Positions 1-9,617 of a DNA stretch of 64,000 nt are shown here, piece by piece (position 1 is the first letter of the stretch; each line of letters opens with the position of its first letter). The position numbers and the translations under genes are program-made. The DNA comes from Amycolatopsis sp. NBC_00345 (GTDB lineage Bacteria > Actinomycetota > Actinomycetes > Mycobacteriales > Pseudonocardiaceae), in NCBI RefSeq assembly GCF_036116635.1, contig NZ_CP107995.1:1860001-1924000 (forward strand). The letters are read 5' to 3'. A model generated the notes under the pieces. That model searched no databases, had not been told where the DNA came from, and saw only the letters and a program-made list of their open reading frames with translations.

Positions 1-1
1 C

Positions 2-2650
2 TTCACGGCCGGCCGGACCACGGTCACGCTGACCGTGCCGGACGGTGACCTCAACGAGCTGAACCAGGCGATCGTCGACCTCGCCAAGGCGATCGGCACG
101 GCTTTGGACGCGAAGCACACGTCGCCGTGGACGGCCGACTCGGCCGAACTGCTGACGACCGCCCAGGCGTATCTGGCGGAACTCGATCCCCGGCCGGACG
201 TGACCGTGGTGCCGTACCAGCTGGTGCGCACCGCCCAGCAGCTGAGCACGGACCTGCCCGAGGACGCGGCGATCGCCGGGGCGCACGCCGGCTGCTCGGT
301 CCAGGACTGGTACGACGGCCCCGTGCGGCAGGTCGTCGTATCCGCTACGGACCTGCTGAAGCTGATCCTCGAGACCACGCGGGGAACCGACTACGAGACC
401 GCGTACCTCAAGCAGCTCGCGCACGATCTGTTCTGCCCGCCGCAGGAGTTCCTGGCCCGCGCGGACGGCCGGGCGCCGATGGCGGACATCCCGTGCGGCG
501 GCGAGCCCTGCCCGGGCTGCTGCGACCGGGCTACCGCGCTCATCGCGCTCACGCCGGTGCTGCCGTGGCTGCGCCGGGACCCGTCGCGGCCGCCGCGCCG
601 GGCGATCGAGCTCAAGTCCACAGTGGACGATCTCTTCCGGCCCGACTCCGACGTGCACCCGAAGCTGCTCATCGCGGCCGACCCCCGGCTCGGGCCGAGT
701 CTGCACAAGGCGTGGGCGAACCAGCGGATCGCGCCGCCGCCGCAGCTGTCCGGCCTGCAGGTGCTGCGGCTGAAGGCGGTGACGATCGAGACTCCGGCGG
801 GGACCTCGGCCCCGGACGGCACCACCGTGCTCTACCTGGACAACGTCTACGACGGGATCGCCAGGGACAGCTGGGTCGTGCTCGACCCGGGCACGGACCC
901 CGAAGCCCCCATTCTGGAGTCGTCCCCGGTGCAGGTCGTGTCGGCCGCCCAGGCGTCGGTCGACATCACGGTGAAGGATGCCTCCGGCACGCCGAAGCCG
1001 GTGGGCACCAAGCAGGTCACCGTGCTGACCGTGCGCGTGACGTTGAATAACGCGCTGCCGGCGGGCACCGTCGTGTGGGCCCAGGGCGAATCGCTCACCG
1101 CGCTCGGCGACCCGATCACCCTCGACGTCGGCGGGGACGAGATCGAGCTGGGCCGGCTCTACGAAGGGCTGCGGCCGGGCCGGTGGCTGGTGGTTTCCGG
1201 CGAGCGCACCGACGTCCCGCACACCAGCGGGATCCTGGCGAGCGAGCTGACCATGGTCGCCGGCATCCGGCAGCGGGTGGACCCGGACCGGCCGGGCGCG
1301 CAGGTGCGCACCTACCTGGCACTGGCCACCACGCTGTCGTACCAGTACCGCCGCACCGCGGTGACGCTCTACGGCAACGTCGTGGCCGCCGACCAGGGGG
1401 AGACCCGCACCGAGGTGCTCGGCAGCGGCGATCCGGGCGCGGCCGGCCAGACGTTCCCGCTGCGGCAGATCACCGCGGACAACCCGCTGACGTTCCTGCC
1501 GTCCGCCAACGCGCTCGGCGCGGACAGCACGCTCACCACCCGCGTGTCCGGCGTGCGCTGGCACGAGACGGACGGGCTGGTCTGGTCCGGCCCGGCCGGG
1601 CACGACTACGAGGAGGTCGTCGCCACGGACGGGGCCCGTTCGGTCCGGTTCGGCGACGGCGTGCACGGCGCCCGCGTGCCGGCCGGGGTGGAGAACGTGA
1701 CCGCGGCCTACCGGGTCGGCGCGGGCCACAGCGGCAACGTCGACGCCGGGCAGATCAACCAGCTGACCGGCCGGGCGCCCGGCGTGCGGTCGGTGACCAA
1801 CCCGCTCGCCTCCGGCGGGGGAGCCGACGGAGACGGCCCGGCGGACGCCCGGGGCACCATCCCGTTGCGGATGCTCGCCCTCGACCGGCTGCTGTCGGTC
1901 CGCGACTACGAGGACTTCACCCGCGCCCGGGCCGGGATCGGCAAGGCCTCGGCGGTGAAGCTGTCCGCCGGCGGGCAGCGGGTCGTGCACGTCACCATCG
2001 CGGCCACCGGGGACGCGCGGATCGATCCGTCGTCCGGGCTGTTCACCACGCTGGAATCCGCGCTGGCGGCCTTCGGCGACCCCGCCGCCGGCATCCGGGT
2101 CGCGGTCCGGGACCAGGTGCTGCTCGTGCTGCGGGCCGGGGTCAAGGTGCAACCCGACTACTCGTGGGACCTCGTGGAGCCGGCCGTCCGCGCGGCGCTG
2201 CTGGACCGGTTCTCCTTCGCCGGCCGTGATCTCGGCGAACCGGCGTACCTCAGCGAGGTGTTCGCGGCGATCCAGGCCGTGCCGGGGGTGGACTACGCCG
2301 ACATCGACGTGTTCGACGGGATCCCCGGCGACGTCACGCCGATCGACCTGGCCACCATCGTGGACGGGCTCACCGAGGCGAAGGCGTGTGTGCCCGCCTC
2401 CGGCGCCCGGTTCGTCGAGGCCGTCGACGAGGTCGGCTTCGTCGACGGCTACGGCTGGGACACGCTGTCCACGATCGCGCTGCGGCACGGCCTGACCCTC
2501 GGCGAGCTGGTCCGGCTGAACCCGCGCCTGGCCTCGGCCGAGCTCCGGCCGCACGAACGGCTCACGGTGTTCCGCGGCATCCGTCCCGCCCAGCTCGCCG
2601 TGCTCCCGGACGGGGTGCCGGAGGCACTGACCCTGGTGAGGATCCCATGA
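2..2650 (+). CDS. putative baseplate assembly protein (5'-partial)
   Basis: Phage-tail-like baseplate component, probably part of a contractile injection apparatus. The reading frame is open to the left edge; the first in-frame start is a GTG at 35, but coding-like sequence (FTAGRTTVTLTVPDGD) precedes it, so the true start is probably outside the window. A Cys-rich patch (CGGEPCPGCC) lies near residue 155. The middle and C-terminal part (about residues 480-780) has the look of the baseplate J-like region of the putative baseplate assembly family. The last 50 residues (YGWDTLSTIALRHGLTLGEL onward) resemble a LysM-type module, which would fit peptidoglycan contact. The stop overlaps the next start (ATGA), so the two genes are translationally coupled. 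The family call is from memory of this type of protein in actinomycete injection loci. Confidence 0.75.
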   Translation, partial: FTAGRTTVTLTVPDGDLNELNQAIVDLAKAIGTALDAKHTSPWTADSAELLTTAQAYLAELDPRPDVTVVPYQLVRTAQQLSTDLPEDAAIAGAHAGCSVQDWYDGPVRQVVVSATDLLKLILETTRGTDYETAYLKQLAHDLFCPPQEFLARADGRAPMADIPCGGEPCPGCCDRATALIALTPVLPWLRRDPSRPPRRAIELKSTVDDLFRPDSDVHPKLLIAADPRLGPSLHKAWANQRIAPPPQLSGLQVLRLKAVTIETPAGTSAPDGTTVLYLDNVYDGIARDSWVVLDPGTDPEAPILESSPVQVVSAAQASVDITVKDASGTPKPVGTKQVTVLTVRVTLNNALPAGTVVWAQGESLTALGDPITLDVGGDEIELGRLYEGLRPGRWLVVSGERTDVPHTSGILASELTMVAGIRQRVDPDRPGAQVRTYLALATTLSYQYRRTAVTLYGNVVAADQGETRTEVLGSGDPGAAGQTFPLRQITADNPLTFLPSANALGADSTLTTRVSGVRWHETDGLVWSGPAGHDYEEVVATDGARSVRFGDGVHGARVPAGVENVTAAYRVGAGHSGNVDAGQINQLTGRAPGVRSVTNPLASGGGADGDGPADARGTIPLRMLALDRLLSVRDYEDFTRARAGIGKASAVKLSAGGQRVVHVTIAATGDARIDPSSGLFTTLESALAAFGDPAAGIRVAVRDQVLLVLRAGVKVQPDYSWDLVEPAVRAALLDRFSFAGRDLGEPAYLSEVFAAIQAVPGVDYADIDVFDGIPGDVTPIDLATIVDGLTEAKACVPASGARFVEAVDEVGFVDGYGWDTLSTIALRHGLTLGELVRLNPRLASAELRPHERLTVFRGIRPAQLAVLPDGVPEALTLVRIP

Positions 2651-4779
2651 CCCGCAACGCGGACCGGCTCTACGACCTGCTGCCGTCGGTCTACCGCCGG
2701 CGCGACGAGGAGAACGAGGGCCCGCTCAAGGCCCTGCTCGGGGTGATCACCGAGCAGGCCGACCTGATCGGCGCCGACCTCGACGCGCGGTACGAGGACT
2801 GGTTCGTCGAGACCTGCGAGGACTGGGTCGCGCCGTACCTCGGCGACCTGGTCGGGTACCGGATCCTGCCCGGCGCGGACGAGGCGCTGGCCACCGGCTC
2901 CGAGGCGGCCCAGCGGCTGCTCGCCGCGCTCGCGTCGCGGCGCGACGTCGCGCACACCGTCGGCAACCGGCGCCGGAAGGGCACGCTGGCCCTGCTGGAA
3001 CAGCTCGCGGCGGACGTCGCGGACTGGCCGGCCCGCGCCGTCGAATACCGGCAGCTGCTCGGGGTCACGCAGGCGGTCCGCCTGCACGGCCGCGACCCGC
3101 GGGCGGACCGGCGGCGGCTGTCGCGGGGCCGGCTCACCGACCTGCGCCGCGCCGGCGCGCTCGACCGGCTCGACGGGCCGTTCGACGAGCTGGCCCACAC
3201 GGCCGACGTCCGGCGGATCACCTCGCCGCACGGGGCCGGCCGGTACAACATCCCGGAGATCGGGCTGCACGTGTGGCGGCTCAAGCCGTATTCGATCACT
3301 GCCGCGCCCGCCTACTGCGAGGACCGGGCCCGCACCCACTTCACGTTCAGCATCCTCGGCAACGACACCCCGCTGATCACCGCGCCGGAGCGGGAGCCCT
3401 CGCCGGCGCACATCGCGGACGAGACGAACGTGCCGGCGTTCATCCGGCGGCACGCGTTCGCCGAGCAGACGGCCGCCTACTACGGCCCCGGCAAGAGCCT
3501 GTGTGTCCAGCTCGGGGACGGGAAACCGGTGCCACTGGGGAACATCGTGCCCGCGGACCTGTCCGGCTGGCGCTACCGGCCGGGCCGCGGCCAGGTGGCC
3601 GTCGACCCGGTGCTCGGCCGGATCGCCTTCGCCGCCAGGGAAGCGCCGGACGATGGGGTGTGGGTTTCCTACCACTACGGGTTTTCCGCGGACATCGGCG
3701 GCGGGGAGTACCCCCGTCCAGTGGATCCGGCGGCCCCGCCGAAGGTCTACTACGTCGGGCCCGGCCACCACTCGCTGATCACCGACGCGGTCGGGGAATG
3801 GCGGCGGGACAAGGAAACCGACCCCGCTCTACGGGAAGGGGTGATCGAGTTCACCGACAGCGGGGCGTATCAGGAACAGCTCGAAATACCCCTGGACCGC
3901 GGCGACCGGCTGACCCTGCGCGCGGCGAAGGGCACGCGGCCGGTGCTGCGGCTGCTGGACTGGTCGAGCAACCGCCCGGACGCGCTGCGGCTGGTCGGAA
4001 CCGGTCAGGGCGCGGCGGCCGACCCGTTGCCGCGGGTGGTGTTCGACGGGCTGCTGATCACCGGGCGCAGCGTCCGGGTGGACGGGCCGGTCGGCCAGTT
4101 CGTGGTGCGGCACTGCACCCTGGTGCCGGGCTGGGACCTCGACGAGGACTGCTGCCCCCGGCACGAGGAGGAGGCCAGCGTGGAGCTGGTGGACACCCCG
4201 GTGTGCCTGCAGGTGGAGCACAGCATCCTCGGCACGATCCTGGTCAACGCCGACGAAGTGCGCCGTGAGCCCAACCGGATCTGGCTGTCGGACAGCATTC
4301 TCGACGCCGCCGGGGCCGGCCTCGCCGCGGTATGCGGGCCGGGCGAGGCGCCGGCCTACGCGGAGTTCAACGCCCGGCGCGCGACCGTGTTCGGCGCGGT
4401 GCTCGCGCACGCCGCCGGACTGATCGAGAACTCCATTGTGGATGGACCGGTGCGGATCGCCCGCCGGCAGGAGGGATGCGTGCGGTTCTGCTGGCTGCCG
4501 CCGGGCTCGCGTACCCCGCCACGGTTCCACTGCGAGCCCGAGCATTCCGGCGATCCGGCCCGGGTGGTGCCGCGGTTCACCTCGACCCGGTACGGCACCC
4601 CGGGTTACGCGCAGCTCTCGCTGAATTGCCCCGACGAGATCCGCCGCGGCGCCGAGGACAGCTCCGAGATGGGCGCGTTCCACGACCTGTTCCAGCCGCA
4701 ACGCGAGGACAACCTCCGGCTGCGCCTCGATGAGTACACCCCGGCGGGCAGTGACGCCGGAATCCTGTTCGCCACCTGA
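2647..4779 (+). CDS. phage tail-like protein
   Basis: A 710-residue protein. The start is the ATG overlapping the upstream stop, with GAGGA just upstream. The first 90 residues (RLYDLLPSVYRRRDEENEGP, then an EDWVAPYLGDLVGYR stretch) match the N-terminal domain of tail-protein-I-like components found beside baseplate proteins in contractile tails. From about residue 390 the sequence turns into short beta-rich repeats (IEFTDSGAYQEQLEIPLDRG, LLITGRSVRVDGPVGQFVVR) that look like a right-handed parallel beta-helix, as in tail spikes. It contains several Cys residues near 490-530 and 600-690. It is coupled to the genes on both sides. Role inferred: baseplate-proximal or spike-like part of the particle. 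Confidence 0.7.
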   Translation: MTRNADRLYDLLPSVYRRRDEENEGPLKALLGVITEQADLIGADLDARYEDWFVETCEDWVAPYLGDLVGYRILPGADEALATGSEAAQRLLAALASRRDVAHTVGNRRRKGTLALLEQLAADVADWPARAVEYRQLLGVTQAVRLHGRDPRADRRRLSRGRLTDLRRAGALDRLDGPFDELAHTADVRRITSPHGAGRYNIPEIGLHVWRLKPYSITAAPAYCEDRARTHFTFSILGNDTPLITAPEREPSPAHIADETNVPAFIRRHAFAEQTAAYYGPGKSLCVQLGDGKPVPLGNIVPADLSGWRYRPGRGQVAVDPVLGRIAFAAREAPDDGVWVSYHYGFSADIGGGEYPRPVDPAAPPKVYYVGPGHHSLITDAVGEWRRDKETDPALREGVIEFTDSGAYQEQLEIPLDRGDRLTLRAAKGTRPVLRLLDWSSNRPDALRLVGTGQGAAADPLPRVVFDGLLITGRSVRVDGPVGQFVVRHCTLVPGWDLDEDCCPRHEEEASVELVDTPVCLQVEHSILGTILVNADEVRREPNRIWLSDSILDAAGAGLAAVCGPGEAPAYAEFNARRATVFGAVLAHAAGLIENSIVDGPVRIARRQEGCVRFCWLPPGSRTPPRFHCEPEHSGDPARVVPRFTSTRYGTPGYAQLSLNCPDEIRRGAEDSSEMGAFHDLFQPQREDNLRLRLDEYTPAGSDAGILFAT

Positions 4780-4801
4780 ACCCACTGATGGGGAGACCCT
4801 C

Positions 4802-7654
4802 ATGCAAGCCGACTTCTCGCGGGGCACGTTCGACCCGCTCAAGCACTTCTCCGCGGTGCTGGCCCAGCAGGGCCGGGTCCAGCTCGACGCGGACGCCAAC
4901 GAGCAGGCCGCGATCCTGCTGCACCAGCTGCGCACCGTGGTGGCCGACCTGGTCGGCCCGGCCGCCGCGGTGGCCGGGCCGACCGCGGGGTTCACCATCG
5001 AGCCCGTCCTGGACAGCCGGACGAACAAGGTGCTGGACCTGACGATCGCGCCGGGCCGGTTCTACGTCGACGGGCGGCTGGTCGAGAACCACCGTCTGGC
5101 CGACGCGGTCACCTACTGGAACCAGCCCGACGGATACCTGGACCCGGACGCGGACACGCTGCCGGAGACCGGGCCGTTCGTGGTGTACCTGCGGGTGTGG
5201 GAGCGGCTGATCACGGCGCTGCAGGACCCGGCGATCCGCGAGGTCGCGCTCGGCGACCCCGGGCCGGACACCGCGGCCCGGGCGAAGACCGTCTGGCAGG
5301 TGGCTTGGTGCGCCGGCGAAAGCGTCGGCGACTTCTCGGAGTTCAGGCAGTCGCTGAACCCGGAGCGCGGCCGGCTCGCCGCGCGGGCGAAACGGCCCGA
5401 CGACGCGGACGCGGACATCTGCCACCTGCCGCCGGAGGCGCGGTTCCGTGGCCCGGAGAACCAGTTGTACCGGGTCGAGGTGCACACCGGCGGCCTGGCC
5501 TGGCCGGGCTCCGGGGAGGTGGTGACCAGCCGGGCGCGTCGCGCGGGGCCCACCGTCGAGCTGGCCGGGGCCACGTTCAAGTGGTCGCGGGAGAACGCGT
5601 CGGTGGTCTTCCCGGTCGTGTCCGTCTCGGGGGCGACGGTGACACTCGCGACGCTGGGCCGCGACGGCAAGCTGGACCTCGACATCGGTGACCACGTCGA
5701 ACTCGCCGACGACGCCACGGCCAGCCGCACCGCCGACGACGTGCCGGCGCTGCAGTGGCCGCGCCCGGCGCCGAAGCTGCTGACCGTCGTCGCGATCGAC
5801 CCGGCCGACCGGCTGGTCACCCTGGACTCCGAAGTGGACGATCGCTGTGGCCCGGGCACCGACCCGGAGCTGCACCCGCTGCTGCGCCGCTGGGACCACC
5901 GCTCGTCGGCCCACTACGAGACCGGGACCCGAACCGCCGCCGCCGACGGCGCGCTGCCGCTGGTCGAGGACACCTGGATCGACCTGGAGGACGGCGTCCA
6001 GGTGCTGTTCGAAGCCCCGCCCAGACCGACCTTGGCCGAGCCCGGCCCGGGCGGCAGCTACCGCCGCGGCGACTACTGGCAGATCCCGGCCCGCACGATC
6101 ACCGGCGACGTGGAATGGCCCCAGGACGGGGGAGGCCCGAGCGCGGTGGTCCCGCACGGCGTCGGCTACCACTACGCCGTGCTCGGCATCGTCGGTGCGG
6201 ACGGCCAGGTGACCGAACAGCCGATCTCCTTCGAACCACTGTTCCCGGACCCGGCGGCGACGGTTGGTGCGGGTTCGCCGGGAACGCCGGGAACGCCGGG
6301 TCCGCCGGGTTCGCCGGAGGCAGGTGGGTCGGCCGCGTCGGGGGAGGGGGCGACTGGATCCGCCGCGGTTGGCGGTGGGTCGGGTGCGCCGGTGGAGGGG
6401 TTCGCCGGGTCTCCGGCGGCTGGACCGGCCGGGTTCACGGGCGCGTTCAGCGGGTCCCCAGCGGCGACTGGATCGGCGATGTCCGTGGGCGCCTTCGCCG
6501 GGTCCGCGGAGGCCGGCGGTCGGGCCGTGGGTGCGTTCGCCGGGTCCCCGGCAGCGGCTGGATCGGCGGCGTCCGCGGGCGGGTTCGGCGGGTCGCCGGC
6601 GGCTGGACCGGCCGGGTCCACGGGCGCGTTCAGCGGGTCCCCAGCGGCGACTGGATCGGCGATGTCCGTGGGCGCCTTCACCGGGTCCCCGGCGGCAGCT
6701 GGATCAGCGGCACCCGCGGCGGCGTTCAGGGGATTGCCGACAGCCCGCGGGTCGGCCACGTCCGCGGCGGCGTTCACCGGGTCCCCGGCGGCCAGCGGGC
6801 GGGCCGCGCGAAGTGTGACCGTGGTGGCGGAAGGCCCGCCGGTGCCGCAGATGGCGTTTTCGAGGCCCCTTGTGCCGCTGGGGCAATCGGCCCCGCAGCC
6901 GTCCGTTACCGCTCAAGGGCCGGACGATCCCGCAGCGCCGCAGCTTTCCTTCCCCGCTGCCGGCCCGGACGGCCCGGCAGCACCGCGGCCGGTGTCACCC
7001 AGCCCCGTCCCGCGGCAAGACGGCCCGTCAGCCGCCCAACCGGCCGCACCCAGTCCCGTTCCCGGGCAGGAGGACCCGATGCCATCCCAGCCGACCACAC
7101 CCACGGCCGATTCCACCGCCCCGACCACCACCGCCCCGGCCGGCGCCACGCCGACCGCCGCCCCTTCGACCGCAGGAGAGCCGACCGCCACCCTGCCGAC
7201 CACAGCCCCTGCGACCACCGCCCCGACCACAGCCCCGCCGACCACCGCTGCCCCGACTGCCGCTGCCCCGACTGCCGCTGCCCCGACTGCCGCTGCCCCG
7301 ACTGCCGCCGGCCCGACTGCCGCCGGCCCGACCACCGCCGCACCGACCACCACCACACCGACCACCGCCCCGCCGGTCACCGGAGGGCAGACCGGCGTGC
7401 TCGGCAACCAGCTGACCTCCTGGCTGCGCACCGTGGTGCCCGGACTCTGGGCGACCCTGGTGGCCTGGCTCGTGTCCCTCGGCCTGCCGGCCTCGATGAC
7501 CGACTGGCTGGGCGGGCTGGGCAATCAGTTGATCGTCCCGGTCGTGCTGGCCGTCGTGTACGCGCTGCTGCGGCGGCTCGAGCCGACGATGCCGCCGTGG
7601 CTGACCCGGCTGCTGATCGGCTCCAACCGTCCGCCGAGTTACTCCGGCGCTTAG
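4802..7654 (+). CDS. DUF6519-type injection-locus protein with collagen-like repeats and hydrophobic C-terminus
   Basis: A 950-residue protein; the start is the ATG after GGGGAG, 22 bases past the previous stop. Residues 1-490 begin MQADFSRGTFDPLKHFSAVL and look like the DUF6519 domain seen next to baseplate genes. Residues about 490-510 are collagen-like (GSPGTPGTPGPPGSP). Residues 520-680 are GSPAA/GAF-type repeats with a 61-codon internal duplication. Residues 720-860 are Pro/Thr/Ala-rich with AAPTA pentamers. The last 75 residues have two hydrophobic segments (about 880-900 and 910-925) and end in a basic stretch, like a small holin-like or membrane-anchor domain. It may be a long fibre or a tether between particle and membrane. 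Function is not established. Confidence 0.65.
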   Translation: MQADFSRGTFDPLKHFSAVLAQQGRVQLDADANEQAAILLHQLRTVVADLVGPAAAVAGPTAGFTIEPVLDSRTNKVLDLTIAPGRFYVDGRLVENHRLADAVTYWNQPDGYLDPDADTLPETGPFVVYLRVWERLITALQDPAIREVALGDPGPDTAARAKTVWQVAWCAGESVGDFSEFRQSLNPERGRLAARAKRPDDADADICHLPPEARFRGPENQLYRVEVHTGGLAWPGSGEVVTSRARRAGPTVELAGATFKWSRENASVVFPVVSVSGATVTLATLGRDGKLDLDIGDHVELADDATASRTADDVPALQWPRPAPKLLTVVAIDPADRLVTLDSEVDDRCGPGTDPELHPLLRRWDHRSSAHYETGTRTAAADGALPLVEDTWIDLEDGVQVLFEAPPRPTLAEPGPGGSYRRGDYWQIPARTITGDVEWPQDGGGPSAVVPHGVGYHYAVLGIVGADGQVTEQPISFEPLFPDPAATVGAGSPGTPGTPGPPGSPEAGGSAASGEGATGSAAVGGGSGAPVEGFAGSPAAGPAGFTGAFSGSPAATGSAMSVGAFAGSAEAGGRAVGAFAGSPAAAGSAASAGGFGGSPAAGPAGSTGAFSGSPAATGSAMSVGAFTGSPAAAGSAAPAAAFRGLPTARGSATSAAAFTGSPAASGRAARSVTVVAEGPPVPQMAFSRPLVPLGQSAPQPSVTAQGPDDPAAPQLSFPAAGPDGPAAPRPVSPSPVPRQDGPSAAQPAAPSPVPGQEDPMPSQPTTPTADSTAPTTTAPAGATPTAAPSTAGEPTATLPTTAPATTAPTTAPPTTAAPTAAAPTAAAPTAAAPTAAGPTAAGPTTAAPTTTTPTTAPPVTGGQTGVLGNQLTSWLRTVVPGLWATLVAWLVSLGLPASMTDWLGGLGNQLIVPVVLAVVYALLRRLEPTMPPWLTRLLIGSNRPPSYSGA
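6415..6688 (+). repeat. 183-bp-period in-frame tandem duplication
   Basis: A 91-base segment at 6415-6505 recurs almost unchanged at 6598-6688, offset 183 bases (61 codons), inside the Gly/Ser/Ala-rich region of the preceding gene. Only a few bases differ (for example GGTTCACG against GGTCCACG). The offset is a multiple of three, so the frame is kept. This indicates recent expansion of the linker by unequal recombination. Confidence 0.85.
7247..7336 (+). repeat. 15-bp tandem repeat, six units
   Basis: Six consecutive 15-base units of the type GCTGCCCCGACTGCC, the last two changed to GCCGGCCCGAC and diverging at the end. They encode repeated Ala-Ala-Pro-Thr-Ala pentapeptides in the Pro/Thr-rich stalk of the 950-residue protein. 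There are no spacers and the frame is kept, so this is a coding microsatellite and not a CRISPR. Confidence 0.9.
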
Positions 7655-7662
7655 AGCATGTC

Positions 7663-7930
7663 TCATGTGGTGAGTTTGCTGAGCTTCTTGTAGCAGGTAG
7701 AGCTGGCTCCGAGGATGAGGACGGTGGCGAAGTGCTCGACTTTGCGTTCGTAGCGCAGCGTCGAGCATCGTTATCCGGTGAACCAGGTCATGATTCGTTC
7801 GATGGCCCAGTGATGTTTGCCGATTCCCCTGGTTGGATTTGCTGTCTTTGCGGGGCGATGCGGACCTTGATGCCGCGGTCGCGGACCCAGAACCGCAGGC
7901 CGGGCTGGGACAGTGCGGATAACCAGCTCG
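7663..7930 (-). pseudogene. decayed IS5-family transposase, C-terminal remnant
   Basis: No intact reading frame. In shifted frames on the minus strand one can read SQPGLRFWVRDRGIKVRIAP, then RGIGKHHWAIERIMTWFTG followed by a stop, then LRYERKVEHFATVLILG to a stop at 7663-7665. This order matches the C-terminal third of IS5/IS427-type transposases (a GKHRWVVERT-like block, then an RYERRxDIH-like block with a final CALI-like helix). At least two frame breaks separate the blocks and the N-terminal half is absent. It explains most of the 440-base gap between the injection-locus gene and the HNH gene. No clean terminal repeats were seen. Confidence 0.6.
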
Positions 7931-8094
7931 GGCTCAGCCTCTCTATGTACACAGTGGACACTATGATCGGGTTCGGCGATGGTCGTATCTGGTGATTACT
8001 TTGATGCTACAGGGTTTCCGTGCCCTGTTGTGAGGTTTCATGTGTACCCCATTGAGTGATGTATCGAACAGACGTTCGAGGTATTGTCGTCCAT

Positions 8095-9330
8095 ATGGGG
8101 ACACCAGACCAGGCGCCGGAGTGGCGCCTTTCCGAGGAAGAACTGACTGCCGGGCTTCTCGCCGCCGAGCGGCAACTATGCCGTGCGTATGCGTGGATGC
8201 TGTCCATGGTGGGCGAGATAGACCAGCGCGGTGTGGCTGTGGGTAAGGGTTTCCGTAGCACTCAGGTGATGCTGGTGCGGTCGTTGCGGATCTCGCAGAA
8301 GGAAGCGAACGCGCGGGTCGCCCAGGCGACCGCGGTGCTGCCGGTGATGCGGAACGCGTTGGCAGCCGGTGATATCAACCGTGAACACGCCCACGAGATC
8401 GCCCAGGTCTTGACCCACGCCCCGGATTCCGTGACTCCGGAGGAGCTGGCGGCCAACGAGACCACTCTGGTCGAGCTGGCCCATGAAGCCCCACCCGCGA
8501 CTCTGCGGAAGGTAGGCCAGCGGATTCAGGCCTACTGGGACTTCGACGGCGTGGACCCCGACAAACGAGAACAGGACCTGGCCCGCCCCCTCCGGGAATT
8601 CCGCTACACCCGCACCCGTGACGGCCGAATGAAATACACCGGCGAGTTCGACCCCGATACCGCGACCCTCGCCGAGCAGCTCTTCACCGTGCTCGCGAAA
8701 CCGGATCCTGCCGACTCTTTCGGCAACCCGGACCCGCGAACCCGATCACAACGCCAGGGTGACGCCATCGCCGCCGTGCTCGACCTCGCTGCCCGCGCCC
8801 CCGACCTGCCCGTCAAAGCCGGTGAACGAGCCGTCGCCACCATCACCGTCAGCTTGGACGACCTGCAACGCCGCGCCGGAACGGTCATGCTCGACGGACA
8901 CGACCCCATGACCGTCTCCCAGCTACGCCGCTTGTGCTGCGACGCGAAAGTCCTCCCGGCTGTCCTCGGCGGCTCCGGTGAAGTGTTGGACTTGGGCCGT
9001 GCTGTCCGAACCGCCACCCCCGCTCAACGACGGGCTTTGGCTGTGCGGGACAAGGGATGCACTGCCCCTTGGTGCACGAGAGGCGCGAAATGGACCACGC
9101 CACACCACATCGAGTACTGGACCAATCCTCACGGTGGCCCCGGCGGCCCAACCGATATCGGGAACATGGCGTTGATGTGCGACCGCGACCACCTCCTCGC
9201 CCACCATGGCGGCTGGGACATCCGGCTCCGCAACGGAGTGGTCGAGTGGATCCCGCCTGCATGGCTGGACCCGCAACGAAGACCCCGCCGCAACACCGCC
9301 CACGACCCACCCGGCGTGCGTGCCGCCTGA
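8095..9330 (+). CDS. DUF222 / HNH endonuclease domain protein
   Basis: A 411-residue protein of the DUF222-HNH (13E12-like) family, usually present in many copies in actinomycete genomes. Residues 10-300 form the helical DUF222 region. The HNH nuclease motif lies at residues 320-375, with CTAPWCTRGAKWTTPHHI (paired Cys and His-His), then the Asn in GGPTDIGNMALMC and the His in DRDHLLAHHG. The chosen ATG has GAGG 12 bases upstream; an in-frame ATG at 8056 is possible. Codon use and GC are lower than in the flanking operons, and it sits between a dead transposase and a live one. A role in mobile-DNA mobility or defence is often suspected for the family, but none is proven. Confidence 0.8.
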   Translation: MGTPDQAPEWRLSEEELTAGLLAAERQLCRAYAWMLSMVGEIDQRGVAVGKGFRSTQVMLVRSLRISQKEANARVAQATAVLPVMRNALAAGDINREHAHEIAQVLTHAPDSVTPEELAANETTLVELAHEAPPATLRKVGQRIQAYWDFDGVDPDKREQDLARPLREFRYTRTRDGRMKYTGEFDPDTATLAEQLFTVLAKPDPADSFGNPDPRTRSQRQGDAIAAVLDLAARAPDLPVKAGERAVATITVSLDDLQRRAGTVMLDGHDPMTVSQLRRLCCDAKVLPAVLGGSGEVLDLGRAVRTATPAQRRALAVRDKGCTAPWCTRGAKWTTPHHIEYWTNPHGGPGGPTDIGNMALMCDRDHLLAHHGGWDIRLRNGVVEWIPPAWLDPQRRPRRNTAHDPPGVRAA

Positions 9331-9562
9331 CCAGGCGGGCCGCGTAAGCAGGTGCCTCGGACGGATGGTGTGTCATGTGGACCGTGTGACCGACAGTGCC
9401 GGGTCGCGTGTCGTTGTGAATGGGTTTGGTGGTGTTGTCTCGGAAGTCGGTGGGCGATGTCGTCGTTCCCGATGTGTCGCAAGGATGGTGACAGGGCTCG
9501 TTGGCCGGGGAAGGCTGCGGAAGGCCACGACTGGCGGGACGATGTATCTGGGCAGATGCTCA

Positions 9563-9596
9563 GAGCCTGTCACGTTTTTTGTGTAAGCTAGAGGTG
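9563..9596 (+). repeat. IS256-family terminal inverted repeat (transposase 3' end)
   Basis: Starts GAGCCTGTCA and ends GTGTAAGCTAGAGGTG. It pairs with 10946-10979 on the opposite strand, with identical GTGTAAG and AGAGGTG blocks and variable bases between. Confidence 0.88.
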
Positions 9597-9617
9597 ATTG
9601 CTTACATTTGTAGGTTA

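Noticed and set aside
7247..7336. Regular 15-bp repeats considered as a CRISPR array
   Set aside because: Units are contiguous, lack spacers, keep the reading frame and encode a Pro/Ala/Thr stalk.
6172..7524. Several overlapping open frames on both strands in the repeat region, including Ala/Pro- and Gly/Val-rich minus-strand ones
   Set aside because: The GC-rich tandem repeats are open in all frames. Only the plus frame continues from a recognisable N-terminal domain with a ribosome site.
9352..9591. 79-codon plus-strand frame after the HNH gene
   Set aside because: It runs into the IS end, is Cys/Trp-rich without any recognisable pattern and has no ribosome site; the pre-insertion sequence also shows no gene.
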